DNA from: Isoetes taiwanensis | Lineage: Eukaryota; Streptophyta; Lycopodiopsida; Isoetales; Isoetaceae | Length of the DNA: 64,000 nucleotides | NCBI GenBank assembly: GCA_021234155.1 | Contig: JAJEKV010000019.1 | Coordinates: forward strand, 4,006,356 to 4,070,355 | Direction of reading: 5' to 3' | Shown: positions 1 through 12,500 of the stretch, piece after piece | Position numbering within the stretch: position 1 is the stretch's first letter | Layout: each line of letters begins with the position of its first letter | Translations under genes and position numbers: made by a program | The notes under the pieces: model-generated | The model's database searches: none | Told to the model about the DNA's origin: nothing | The model's input: only the letters and a program-made list of their open reading frames with translations

Positions 1-489
1 TGACCTCTGAATGTCCTTTCTATACTACTAATCAGAAACTAATCCATTCCTTATCCTGACAGAAATCAATACACAGTGTTTAATTTTGAATTTTAATAGT
101 GGGTTATGCTTAAACCGCAGAATTTCCCGAACCAAGTACTATGGGCTCTTCCAAACTCTAATTTCCAAACTTCAAATGAGTGTCTTTCAAATTTTAAAAC
201 CCAGAGTCTTCTAGAACATATCCTTGATCAAATGTTGACCACAAATAAAGTACCTCTTATGGAGTTTGACCTTGAATGCTTTGTGTTGACCTTGAAGATA
301 GGTCTCTTTTGACCTTCACATCAACGTTGGCTAACAAGCTCTTCCAAACTTTGACTTAGTCTCCTAGGGCAATTGACCTAGTCTTAAAGCATAAACCAAC
401 AATTAGTATGTTCCCTTTGGGGGCAACACATGCATGCCATTTTGTGGCAGCAATGGCATGTGGAGAACTTAGTCATACATGGATTCTTA
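1..489. other. Intergenic, no gene recognised
   Basis: AT-rich sequence with only short open frames lacking recognisable motifs or credible splice context. I see no gene, RNA or repeat that I can support here. Confidence 0.5.
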
Positions 490-700
490 CAAAACCATAA
501 AAAACTACACCTAAAAAAAAACACCACCTTAAAAAACCACGCCTTAAAAAAAAACATCCCCTCAAAAAACTATACCCCCTTAGAAAACAACACATCCTTA
601 AAAAGAAACTACAGATCCTTAAGAAACCATACATTCTTAAAAAAAAAAACTATAGCTCTTTAAGAAAAACTATAGCATATCCTCGAAAAACCACGCCTCC
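490..700. repeat. Degenerate A-rich tandem array
   Basis: A run of roughly 16-20 bp units of the form CCTTAAAAAACCACG, each varying by a few bases and A-run length. About ten units are visible. The open frame across it encodes only Lys/Asn/His/Leu repeats and is an artefact of composition. Confidence 0.6.
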
Positions 701-2882
701 ACATAACTACGTGTAGTGTTTTTGGTAATCTTCAAAAAGACAATGCATGGTCTAATTTTACTGTTGTTTTCGACCGTGGACCAAATGTTGGGGTTGTTGT
801 GTTTGATTCATTTAGTTCCTTCTGAAAGTATTCAACAACCAATTCATTGACATCTTTGAGAAATTCTCTGATCTTGATTACTTTGGCATCTAGCTTTACC
901 GTCAATTGCTTGTATTCTCGTTACTTGCCTTGGAATTCTCTCTTCGAGGTCTACCCACATTGCAAATTGGTGTACCTCTTCCGCTTCCAACACCTCCAGT
1001 CACTATTTGATTGTTACACGATCTGCATCTGTCTTTCTATTCTCCCTTCTCATCTCTTCTACTTGAATCTCGATGGTGGCTATTTTTCTAGCCTACTCTC
1101 CTACCATTTTCTTGACTTCAATCATGCTATCCATCTTGTTCATCAATATGGCCTACTGATTTGCTAAGGTATGCAGAATTGGTGCGATAGACTGTTGGCT
1201 GTCATTGCCTTCCAACCCCTTCGCCAATCCCTTCATTGATCTTGCTGCTTAGCTTTTTATGCAAGTATGCCTCTATTATGCTTCTATGCTTGGGGTACTT
1301 TCGAAGATTTCCTGCTGCTATACTGTTGCCCGTATTTTACATTTCAAATCTTTTCTTGATTCTAGAATATCCATGTACGCTAGTCATAACTATTCATGCC
1401 GCCCCATCATTTATTGTGGTGCCACTCTCTACATTCTCCCAGTATGACTTGGCTTCTGATTCCAATTCCATTGTGTACAATTTCTATGCCATTCCTTATG
1501 ATTGCTGCCCTTTTTATATCCCAAATTTGTGATGGAAGTCAACCTATTGGCACCGGCGGTAAAAGCCACTCACTCATATCAGAGGCTTTTATTCCTATTT
1601 CGGCAGTGTGTGGTTAGGATGCACAGCTACCACTCCAGAGGTAGTGGGTTCAAGTCCTATTCAGACCCTTAAATGTGACAGGCAGAGGCATTACCACACA
1701 GTCTCAGACTTATATATATTGTATAATCTTAACCAGCGGCGATATGTACCGCACAGTCCTGGCTATTTAGTAGTGTAGAAATACACTATAGCAGGGAGTA
1801 CCACTCTGTCCTGATGGCTGTTAGTTTGGATTACTTCGTACACTGTTGGTAGAACCACTCTGTCGTGTGAATATGTTGATGGGACCATGCCACTCTAATA
1901 GCTTGGAATTATTTGAAGGCCCATTAGTTGACGCAAAAGAGATTCTTTAACGTCATTTTATTCCATAAGGCCATTACCCATGGTATATGAGCTCAGCTTC
2001 TAGCATATCTGGCTTGCATGTTATCCATAGTGAGATATTATCTATTCAACAACTAATTATGTTATGTTCCTTCTTTAAAACATTTAGCATACTTACCAAT
2101 AAATTGTCATCCTTAGATAATAAATTAACCCTTTAGCATCTGTTTAGCATCATTAGGTAACAAATCAACCGTTTAATATCTTCCAAGCAGGAATTATACA
2201 GATCAACCAAGCAGCTTCATATACTATCAGTATATTATGCGCCATATCTATTCATCATCGAAAACACTTTGGATATACAAGATCATATATTAAAGCAATA
2301 GAAGAACTGTACATAGCGCTATTATCATTTTAATTCTTATATCTTCCGCAATGTAACCTCAAAAAATTGTATTCGCATCCTGCAGCCAGCAACTTGCAGA
2401 AAGGCCTTAATGCAGCATTACATAGATACTCCCGTGCTATCTCTCTCAAAAATTTTCCCTTTTTAGAATTGAGTTTGATCATATCAGAAACAGCTATTAT
2501 GAATATAAATAAAATAAAAAACTAGTCAAAAGCACGTTTGATTATTTTTTACAGTAATTACATATTTGATAATTTTCTTTTGCCTCTGTAATTTGTAATA
2601 TGAAGTTCCCTATATCAATGTCATCAAAAGTGCGCCAAATCAAAACCATTTGGATCCTGTCTCCATGCTTGGAGGGGAAGCTCCATCTTGAAAGCACCTC
2701 TGAAAGCAAAGTTGGCACCATGTATAGTCTGAACCGATCCCTTGTAAATAAGGCGAGAGAAAAGGATTATGTGTCTCTGCAAAGTAGAATGCATCAGGGC
2801 AGGTTGACAAATGCTTGAATGTTTTTCGACTTTTTCCAGGTGAATGTCACAGCTGATCACAAGATAATATATGGTTCTGGAG
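701..2882. other. Intergenic, no gene recognised
   Basis: Several short open frames occur between about 0.85 and 1.6 kb on the plus strand but show no motif, no consistent splice structure and much frame overlap. Apart from the tRNA-like patch near 1.6 kb I see nothing that can be named. Confidence 0.4.
1605..1672 (+). repeat. tRNA-like patch, possible SINE head
   Basis: The B-box-like sequence GGTTCAAGTCC lies at 1647-1657. It is preceded by a small stem (CTACC...GGTAG, about 1628-1645) and by a TGGTTAGGAT segment resembling a degenerate A box. The acceptor stem does not close, so this is not a functional tRNA. A tRNA-derived SINE head is the likeliest reading; no tail or second copy was established. 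Confidence 0.35.
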
Positions 2883-3224
2883 GGGGGAGATGTAGTAGAT
2901 ACGCCCCACAATTTACTTGGCCGACATCTATTTTTAGTTTTGGGGACTCTCTAACTGATACTAACTGATACCGAAGCACTTCCAATAGACCCATTTTTCT
3001 GGTCCGTATACGAGGAACTTTGCTTATTAGGTTAGCATGTATATGATGCCATCAGAAGCACAACCGGTGTATTGATGAAAATACGTCTGCCTATAGTACC
3101 AATTTTTATCTAAGTGCCCAGGAAAGACTACTTCGGCATTTCCGGTATTAGTTAGAGAGTCCCCAAACCTAAAAATAGATGTCAGTCGAGTAAATTATGG
3201 GGCATATCTACTACGTCTTCCCCC
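2883..3224. mobile_element. MITE-like element with ~85-bp inverted ends
   Basis: The left arm (from GGGGGAGATGTAGTAGATA at 2883 to about 2968) and the right arm (about 3147-3224, ending CTACGTCTTCCCCC) are reverse complements with roughly ten mismatches. The ~170-bp core is non-coding. Total length near 342 bp and long imperfect terminal inverted repeats fit a non-autonomous DNA transposon. I could not fix a target duplication, so the superfamily is open. Confidence 0.65.
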
Positions 3225-3712
3225 TTTGACTATCACCAGCAGAAGATCGACTTTTCAGATCGGCCTTTCCTAACGAAAGCAAAAACATTACAAAAAAGGG
3301 AAAAAAAAGAACACGGATTTAGACAAAAGTTCTACCTGCAACAAAGGTTTACCCAACTACTTCAGCCGGAGGCATAAAAATGAATCATTTCAAAATAGAA
3401 AGAAGCATCAAAATGATAAGAAATAATGCCACCTGACAGTTATTTGTAGTTCTTTCCCATAGCTATTTCAAAGGATTTGCTTTTTCAGAGCTACTTCACC
3501 CGCGGATAGCTCTTACCGCGCAAAGCTCAGAGGCGGATTATTTTATGCCGTGTGACATAGCCGAAAAAGCTGCATCATCACCTAATGATGTCTCAGTGAA
3601 ACCCCTCAGCAGAAACCCTCGCCATGGCTTCTTTAGCATATGAGCAGATGTGAAATGTATATATAAATTAATCGATATGATACTTGCTTCTCTAGCTCCT
3701 GGACTGATGGAG
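3225..3712. other. Intergenic, no gene recognised
   Basis: Mixed-composition spacer between the MITE-like element and a dispersed repeat. No coding or RNA signal seen. Confidence 0.4.
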
Positions 3713-3941
3713 AAAATTTGTTATGCTGAACAGAAACAAGGATCGGAGAAGCGGTAGATCCTCAAGCGCTCCTAACTACCCTAAACATGTGGAATTTCCA
3801 TTAATTTCCACAGCCCTAGATGAAATCCAATGCTTCTAAGTGTATTCACGTGAATAAAAATCCTAGTTGTCAGCAACGTGGACACTCTAGAATTGCTTCA
3901 AAGTGTCCACTTGTGTTTGTGCAAACGTGCGAAAAACAAAA
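3713..3941 (+). repeat. Dispersed 230-bp repeat, copy 1
   Basis: About 95% identical to 8273-8504, beginning AAAATTTGTTATGCTGAACA in both and ending in an A-rich stretch just after GCAAACGTGC. It has no coding potential. Copy 1 ends in a short interrupted A-run (GAAAAACAAAA). Confidence 0.7.
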
Positions 3942-5689
3942 TATGTGGTGGCGCCACCTAAGGAGACATGTAATTTCCCATAAACCTTTATGCGGTGCCA
4001 CCTCACCTCTATATTAAGTATGGTGCAATTTCTTTGCACCTTCCTTAACCTTAAATCAATGGCCAAGATTTAACTTCTCTCATATCCGACGGTCCAGGCA
4101 TGTGGTTCATGCCCCATGCATGCCCATACATGCCCCCCATCAGATCAGAGGGCCACAATTGCGCCACCTCTGTTCTCCAAGAGTGAACGGCCGAGATCAA
4201 CACCCATATATAACCTGTTCATGATGCCCCAGCATGTGATATACGTTTATATATATTAATGACAAGTATTTATACTATGAGGAGTGTACGAAGTCGATTG
4301 GTGACTTACTAAGAAGTCATAGTCAAAGTTGCAGTCACAGTGAAATAAAAAAAAGATATCAGTAACTAAAAGTGTAGTTACTCTTGCCATGGATATTATC
4401 TTAATTGTTTTTATTCAATGAGCATCCATTCCTGGTGTCAGCGTGCGGGGTGTCTTTGGTTTAGATAAGTCGAATTCAATGTCTCCTCTACCAAGTAGCA
4501 TAAGCGTATTTGTTGAACAGCCTACAGAAAATGCATCCACACACACTTGCAACCTACTGAAATTGTGAATGTAGCTCGTTGTTATATTCCTAATCATCTC
4601 AAACAAGTGTCAGCATGTAGAATAATTTGACAACTTGGTGAGTATCATGCCAGATAACTTGTTCGACCATGTGCTCCCTTGACTGTTGAAAAAGGAGAGA
4701 ACCCATAACTTGAGGTTTTGCATTGCCAACAACCTTGGGTGCACCTTTCAACCGGCCAACGTCAACAATGCTAATTCTTATTTTACACACGAACTTTTAT
4801 TTCACATTCAAAGCCATTCACGGACCTTCATTATTGAAGATTTGGATAGAAATTATAGGCGTGAGCGTAAAAGTTGATTTACCATTTACCTGTTGTGTTG
4901 CTTGACTTTCATGCTTTACAAAAGTATATTTACCCACATTTGTTACCTATGTACAAATGTGTGTGCTCGAAGTAAAAAAAAACTTGTTTACAAAATGTAT
5001 AAGTCAAGTTAGATAAATCGAATGTAAGGCTTGAGCAACCATCTTCTCAAAATTCTTTAAAGAATCCCCCATATTGTATGGGATATAAGGGATGAATGCG
5101 TGTTAAATCGAGAAAATACATGATGATGACCTCTCTCTCAATGTAGTTGATTTAGGATGGAACTAGAGATGGTTGGTTGTATGGGCTGAGATTTCTTTTC
5201 AATGTGTGTGTTGCATTGACCAGGTGCAAAAAGCCTGATAGAATGTTAAATCTAACATTGCACAATGCAAAGGTTTACTTCCATAACTCTAAGTTGGGGG
5301 CAAAATAGAACAAGATCAAGCATATAGTATAGTATCCCGACATCAAACTACGTTAATTGTTGTGGCATGATTAAAACTGTAAGCATGATGTAGACTACAT
5401 GTTAGTTACATGCATGTCAGTTTCAATTACATGTTAATTACATGCATTTCACATTCTTCCTTTCTTTTTCATTAGATATCTAAAGACCAAGAAGCTAATC
5501 TAACAGTGCCAATGAACTTACAATCTTTATTGCACCAGTCTAGCAGCTCAACTACAGCCACAGCCGCATACAATGGGTCGAAGTAGGAGCAAGGTCCAAA
5601 ACAAAAATCGGCCCTTCCAGAATATTTTCTAGACCAAGTAGACAATAGAATTTACCTTTCACCGTTTTGAAACTTGTTGTTTTGAAGCT
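3942..5689. other. Intergenic, no gene recognised
   Basis: AT-rich sequence with scattered short frames on both strands, none with a recognisable motif. Nothing else supported. Confidence 0.4.
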
Positions 5690-6615
5690 TGTTGGTTGGC
5701 CGTAAGAATTTTATCATAACTTTCAAACGTAAGCTCTATCTTCCCAGCAAGAGTATCCATCAAAAAGATCAAGGGAAGACCTAAGAATAATGCTAGGCAT
5801 ACAATTTTCAAATTCCTACCGTAAATGGCCCAAATCAAGGGGGCGTCACCTTGTAGAACCTGTCAAAACCACGTGCATCAATGGGAGGGGGCGATTTTTT
5901 ACCCTTTTCCGTATGTATACTAGGGGTCATAGGGGTTTTGGAATGTTCTTCTAGTTGTAAAACCATACGGAAAGGGGTCAAATTTGCCCATCAAAACACG
6001 TATACTAGGGGTTTTTCGGCTACCCTATGTACGCAGGTGGCATATCCCGTATAAAGAAGGTGGATCCCCCGGGGCCCAAATATGCCAAAATGCATTTGCT
6101 GTTCTAATTTTACAGCAGTGTAGAAAGAGAGCCATAACTTGAACAAGCAAACTCTGTTTATCAAGCATGAGCATGCATTAAAAAGTTCAAAGAATTATCT
6201 ACGAAAGTCGTTAGGTACATGTTTTTCAAATTCATTGCATAAACATGTCAAGTAAACCAGAATGCTCTAAATCCAAGGCCTGCTTTCTGGCTGGCCATAA
6301 GAACTCTAATATAACTTTCAAATGCAAGCTCTATCTTTGCATCAAGAGTATCCGTTGAAAAGATCAAGGGAAGACCTAAGAATATTGCTAGGCACACAAT
6401 TTCAGATTTGTAATCGTAAATGGGCCAAATATGGCAAACGCATTTGTTTGTTCTAATTTTACAAAGAGCGTAGAAATATGGCCATAACTTCAGCAACCAA
6501 ACTCTGTTTCTCAAGCATGAGCATGCATTGAGAAGCCCAAAGAATGATCTACAAAAGTCACTAGGTACATATTTTTCAAATTCATTGTGTAAACATGTCA
6601 AATAAACCATAATGT
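5690..6615. repeat. Tandem duplication, two ~340-bp units
   Basis: Unit 1 (5690-5835 continued at 6073-6262) and unit 2 (about 6283-6615) align along their length, sharing landmarks such as AAGATCAAGGGAAGACCTAA and CAAGCATGAGCATGCATT at about 85-90% identity. Unit 1 is interrupted by a 237-bp insertion that unit 2 lacks, so unit 2 acts as a natural empty site. The 161-codon minus-strand open frame across unit 2 is not conserved in unit 1 and is discounted. Confidence 0.7.
5836..6072. mobile_element. 237-bp insertion with 9-bp target duplication
   Basis: Exact direct repeats GGCCCAAAT flank it at 5827-5835 and 6073-6081, and the parallel unit at about 6.42 kb has the uninterrupted site. The ends are loosely inverted (left CAAGGGGGCGTCACCTT, right complement CCGGGGGATCCACCTT). 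A 9-bp duplication with inverted ends is typical of Mutator-like non-autonomous elements. It encodes nothing. Confidence 0.6.
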
Positions 6616-8272
6616 TTCTAAATTCAAGGCCTCCTTTATTAAGAATGTTGTATGTACACGGCAAAAGAAATAACTTAAACTGAAACTTAAATTGGAACAT
6701 ACCTAATTTATCTCTCAAAGAGAATGTTGCCAAAGCAAGAAGGTTGTGGTAACATTTTCCTTATTCCATAGAATAAGATGAAAAGCCACAGACAATATCT
6801 GAGCATCAAAAACCTTAAATCACGATAGCACACATCAGCCACGCCAAGAGACCATTCCTCGTTTTGAAATCGTCATCATAGTGAAGTGCATCTCAATCAC
6901 CATCGTAGTCAAGTGCATATCGTCTTGTCTTGTAAGAAATGCATATCAGTGCAACACCTTGACCTCGACAGACGCCCTGCAGAGGCAAAAACAACAGTAT
7001 TCAAGCCAACATTTGTAGGTCACCAATTTGCTTCACACTGCAGATACAGAAAACTCATTAACCTGGACTGTCAATGACAAATTGGATGGACTGCCATGCT
7101 GCTTCTTCTCAGTAACTTCCAAAGAGACAACCTCAACCTGATTTGTGTTTATTTGCAGAGGCACATTGCCATGACCAACTTCATAAAATGGTATGCCTGC
7201 AAAACCACATTACCTGTGGTGCTTAACATGTACAATAAATGTGGGATGCGAATAGGAAGAAGATGCCAGGGGTATTTTTTAAATGCCCAGAAGAAGCTGG
7301 AGAGCAAAAAATATGCTGGCCCAAGCTGACACAGAAATCTAACGGCATATCTGATATGAACAAATGTAACTAGTGCAACAATGGGAAGCAAAATTATAGA
7401 CTTATCGCTCAACTTACCAAAGAGGCCCAAATCGGTTCTTCACTGAACCTCCTTGTCCGCCTGAGCAAAAGTCATGCTAGCTGGTAATTGATCCGAGCTC
7501 CATCTGCAAGACCAAAACAAGTCAAGCCAGCACTTTCCACTTTCTGCATCTAAACCACTGTTACCAAACTGAAGCACAAAGCCATCATTCCGTACAGCAA
7601 TAATCAGACGATTCCAACATGCTTGATACCATTTACAAAGACAATTTTTTTTTTCTATTTGCTTTTGCCTTGGTCGGTGGAAGATTGGCCGAAAATTCAA
7701 AATGGCTAAAAGAAGCTCCTCGACATGGCAGATTCCGGAGCAACAGGCCAGCCCCCCCTCTGACGTGGTATTATGTCAGCCCTTGATTTACAGATTGTAT
7801 GGCCTGGATCCATGCCACGTCAGGTGGGGGGCTGTAAAACGAAGGTGTCCCGCAGGCAGCCAGAGAATATGCTTTTCCAACTCCGGTTAATCCACTTGGT
7901 TCGATGATACGGTAACAGTAGAGAAAAGAAATCTAAATGAGAAACAAACAAACCTGATACCGGCAAAACTAAAAATACAACTCCAGAATACAAAACCTGA
8001 AAATGCAGAAAGCTCTTTTCCAAGCACGAGTGTTGCCATGCCATAGACCTCATAACGCAAAAGGTTCACGAAGGAAAAAAATCTGAAGGCAAAGTTTAAG
8101 ACAGGCCACGCTTCGCTTTAACAAATAATAGAGCTGCATTATAATGCCATACACAAGTGGAGCAATTGAAGACCTAAATGCTTTCTAAAAATGTGTGGGA
8201 GAAAGCAAAGGGTCGCGGACTCAAAGGAAGCTGATGCCGTGAGCCGACCGCCATAGCTGCGTTTGCAATTAT
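6616..8272. other. Intergenic; one unassigned minus-strand frame
   Basis: Mostly without features. A minus-strand open stretch at about 7440-7640 reads as moderately complex sequence (it includes GFVLQFGNSGLD and WSSDQLPASMTF) and could be a gene exon or a retroposed fragment, but I recognise no family and find no partner exon with confidence. Confidence 0.3.
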
Positions 8273-8504
8273 AAAATTTGTTATGCTGAACAGAATAAGG
8301 ATCGGAGAAGCGGTAGATCCTCAAGCGCTCCTAACTACCCTAAACATGTGGAATTTCCATGAATTTCCACAGCCGTAGATGAAATCCAACGCTTGTAAGT
8401 GTATTCACGTGAACAAAAATCCTAGTTGTCAGCAACGTGGACACTCTAGAATTGCTTCAAAGTGTCCACTTGCGTTTGTGCAAACGTGCTAAAAAAAAAA
8501 AAAA
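8273..8504 (+). repeat. Dispersed 230-bp repeat, copy 2, poly-A tailed
   Basis: Near-identical to 3713-3941 but ending in a run of 14 A after GCAAACGTGCT. The pure A tail at the shared 3' boundary suggests retroposition (SINE-like). No tRNA-like promoter boxes were recognised inside it. Confidence 0.65.
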
Positions 8505-9558
8505 TGGATATCTCACACTCCTTATCATTGTGCCCCCTTTGTGCTTCACATCTTGGATCCGCCACATTAATGTCTCCACGGATTGCATAAACCGCTTCCT
8601 TGTTGCTCGACTGTAATTGATGGCCTATGCCCTATGTAATTGACATTAAATCTATTCTTGTTCTACAATTTTATCAACGATTCTGGATTCCGCCAATGAA
8701 GACCAACATTATGTCTTACTTGCAACATTGGACACTCATCATTTTCCAAGAATTCCAACCAATCTTTCTGCAAATTAACATAAAAATCTTCCAAATTCTT
8801 ATCTTTAGGAGGTGGAAAAAGAAATGCATTAAAAGCAGAAGCTTTTTTAAAGTGTGTTTACACAAGCTCAAGCACATCCTTATGGCTAATGCTAAAACTA
8901 CAAGAATTTCTTAAACAACAATCAACTTTAGAAAATTATGTCAGACAGTAAGCCTAAAAAATCTAATCAAAGAGAAGTTTATCATTCCCTTTAAAAACTT
9001 CTGTCATTGCAATAACAAAGTTGAAGGCAATGGCTAGGTCAATACTAGTTCTCGATGTGCTTATTATTGAAAGAAACGACTATAAGACAAATCGTAGTAG
9101 TGGAAATAAAAACAATTAGGACTATAAATAACAAACATTTATGCCAAAGCAATCCATAAAGCAACCCTCCACTAAACAACACTGAACAATTGAATACATA
9201 ATCACGAAAACAAAAGCATTTTACGCTCTATTTAATCGAAAGTACAACATCGACTCTTATCATTTATAAGATGATAACAGTCAATAAATACAAAATATCG
9301 AATAAGGGTCAATAAACACAACGATCTTTGTCACCTACATGGTAATCACAATAGTCTGTAATTGTGCATGCATCAATGGCTCCTCTAAAAGGCAACCATT
9401 AATGCGTTAGCATCTTGTTTCCCTTAAAATTATAACACGCACATGGTTAACGCATAGAGGATAACGCATAGAAGCACTGGACAAACCGTCAAAAGTAACT
9501 AGCTTTCGGTTTAACGATTAACTGTCCGTTAGTTTCTGGGCACTGGGAAGTACCCGAA
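8505..9558. other. Upstream region of the kinesin gene
   Basis: AT-rich, with one 95-codon plus-strand frame of biased Ile/Lys/Phe composition that I discount. The promoter of the downstream kinesin gene should lie here, but I see no element distinctive enough to mark. Confidence 0.4.
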
Positions 9559-12500
9559 ATGGAAGCGACGAATCCCCTTTGCCGGAGGAAAGAAAATTTG
9601 ATGGTACTCACAAAAATCCCTTTTTTGTTCAGCTGAAGAATGACATAATCTCCTTGTGCTTTTAGAAAAAGATAAAGGTGTGTGTCAGAGTCCGGCCATA
9701 TTGCTTCAACTTGAAATCAGCTCAATGTGGCCAACATCAGCGCACATGGGTAAGAAGGCTCATATTTCCGTCTGCAGACAGGCCATCTATATCTTGAACA
9801 TATAAGATTGAATCTGAATTTGTGTCTCGTTGTTCCAGATTATAGATCCAGAGAGGCATGCATTAACCTTGCAAGTTTCAAGAACCAAGACATCTGATGG
9901 CAAAGGAAGTAAGAAGCCATTTGATGGGGATAAACTATATAAAGTGGATTATGTCCAGGATGATACTATGCTTCCTCACCATGACATCGAAAAAACGAGA
10001 GAATCACAAGAACAAATGTATAATGCCATTGGTCTTCCATGTGTCGACCATGCTATGGCTGGACATAATGTTACGGTATGATTATCCGCTTTCAATAACT
10101 CCAGACACCGTTTTAGATTCTAATCTTCAAAGTTTGAGTGAAACATTATGGTCACTTTGTTTTTGTGTTATTAAAAATTATGCCATTTCAGATTGTTGCG
10201 TATGGGCAAACAGGAAGTGGAAAAACATATACTATGACTGGCGATGGCACATATGCAGGAAGGGGCATAGTATGTCTCTGTTGTGCATGTTTAACATTGT
10301 AATGCAGCAAAATGGTCTTATTTGTGTAGCAAAATTGCAGGTCCCAAGGCTGGCTAATGAACTTATATGTAGAACACAGAGCATGAGGGAAAATGGCCTG
10401 CAATTAAATATACAGGTTGTCACTTTTCTCTTTCTAGAACCAAAACGTGTTCATGCAATTAACGTGCCTTGATTCTTGTCCTGGTTTGAAAATTCTAGCG
10501 CAAGTTCTCATTTGCAAAAGATCAAAGTATTTAAAAAAGTGACACCTTGCTTTCTCGTATAGCTTGGCAGGTTAGCTACCTAGAAATATATAAGGAGAAA
10601 ATACGAGACCTCTTAAATTTTGAAGGGGAACCCTTTGATCTAGACTATCAGAAAGACCAGAATGTAGGAAAGATGGATGAAGTAACAGATGACGATTGCT
10701 TTTCTATTTCTAGTGATATGGAGAGTTGTTCCAGCATCAGCCAACAAGACACAACAGAAACCATCAGTGTTGATGAGGAGGACATTCAAAGCATAAAGTG
10801 TCTTGGAATGTCTGCTAAAGCATCTTCAAACTTGTTAAAAAAGAATCGTGTATATGCAGTAAAACCAAATAAAGAAAAGACCAGTGGACAACATGCTCAA
10901 TCTTCAACATCAAGAATGGCCACTTCCCTGAACAAAAAGTTTTTGAGAATAAGGGAACATCCAGTTGCTGGACCATTTGTTGAAAATTTGACATGGAAAG
11001 AAGTCAGAAGCTGGCTAGAAGTTGAGAGACTCCTTAAACATGGAACAGCAAATCGCACAATAGGAGAGACAAATAAAAATAAAGATTCAAGCCGCAGCCA
11101 TACCTTACTTACAATTAAGTTAACTTGGGTAAGTTACCTACCAAGGCATGATGTTTGGGATTAGATAGAAAATAGACTCCCCACTTACAGTTGTCATTAC
11201 AGGAATCTTTGGCTTCTGTCAGCTACCTTAATCTTGTGGATCTTGCAGGCAAGTTTCAAATCTGATCAACCTGTTCTTTCCTGTATTCACAGTGTTTTCC
11301 CATGGCAGGAAGTGAGAATTTAAATAACACAAAGTCATTGGATAAGGAAAGGTTCTTGGAATCTAAATGCATTAATCGTTCCCTTACACTCTTAAATGAA
11401 GTAAGTTGAAGTAAAATGGTTATTTCTAGCCTCATATTTCAGATTCAGCATGTAGATAATGAGCTTAAAAACAGTATGTGATAATTCAGTCCCTATTGTT
11501 ATCCAACCCAGGCTTCTGCAAAGTCTGATACCAAATGATACAGGTTATCTTGAATTTATCAGCAAATTCATTTGCTTCATTTCGTAGTTCAGCATTGACG
11601 TGGCTGTTGAGGGACTCCCTTAAAGGCACGGGACGAACTTACATGGTTGCAAACATTTCTCCAGACGAGCAGGTTAGCATCCAGAAACTTTCGAGCATTC
11701 ATAATTTAGATGTATACATGTAAACATAAACGTTGTATGCAGGATATATCTGAGAGTCTCAGGACATTACATTACGTCACAAAAGCTGGAAACATTCAAA
11801 GATGCCCTTCTACAATTGAAACAAAATCCAAGGATATCGAAATGTTGAAGATGAAGGATGAAATATGTTTTCTTCGTGATTTGCTTGCGACATTGAGAAC
11901 AAATGAAAATAACATTGATTTTCATCCAATTTATGGACCCTCTGTGGATGCCGCTGTTCAGGTAATCTTTAGACCTAACAATCAGTGAAAATAAGTTATG
12001 TTCTCAGGCGAACAAAGTAATCTGGAATACAGGCACCATAACACCATTTACTTACACTTACTAATTTCTAAGGACCCGAGTCTATAAACTGAATTTTTCT
12101 CTCCTCTTACTAAATCCCATATTCCTTCTACTGGAACTGCCACTGGACTTGGATCTTCGGTATTCCTTAGTCAGACTTGTACAATAACAATGTCCCTGCA
12201 AATTTGTCTTTTTTGACTTAAATGAAAAACGTTTACCCTTATCCAACGGCTTGCCATTTTGCTTCTTTTTAGCAATAACTTCTTCTGCAATGCCTCAAAG
12301 TACCATTGGAGAAAAATATCCACATTACTCGCCATTTTATATGTCCCTTATACAGCATAGGCTTGTTTTCATTTTAACATGTATGTTATAATCATGTTTT
12401 GATTTCTCTTCTTTTGATTCGATTGAATAGGTAGACTTGCCAAGGGAATTGGAATGTGAGGAGGAAATTGCAAGAAAGCATTTGGCATCAAACGGTGCAT

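Noticed and set aside
847-1617. Small plus-strand proteins near 0.85-1.6 kb
   Set aside because: Several mutually overlapping frames with membrane-like composition from T-rich DNA, no motif, no coherent exon structure.
6248-6733. 161-codon minus-strand open frame
   Set aside because: It overlaps a tandem duplication whose other copy does not keep the frame, and has no motif or splice partner.
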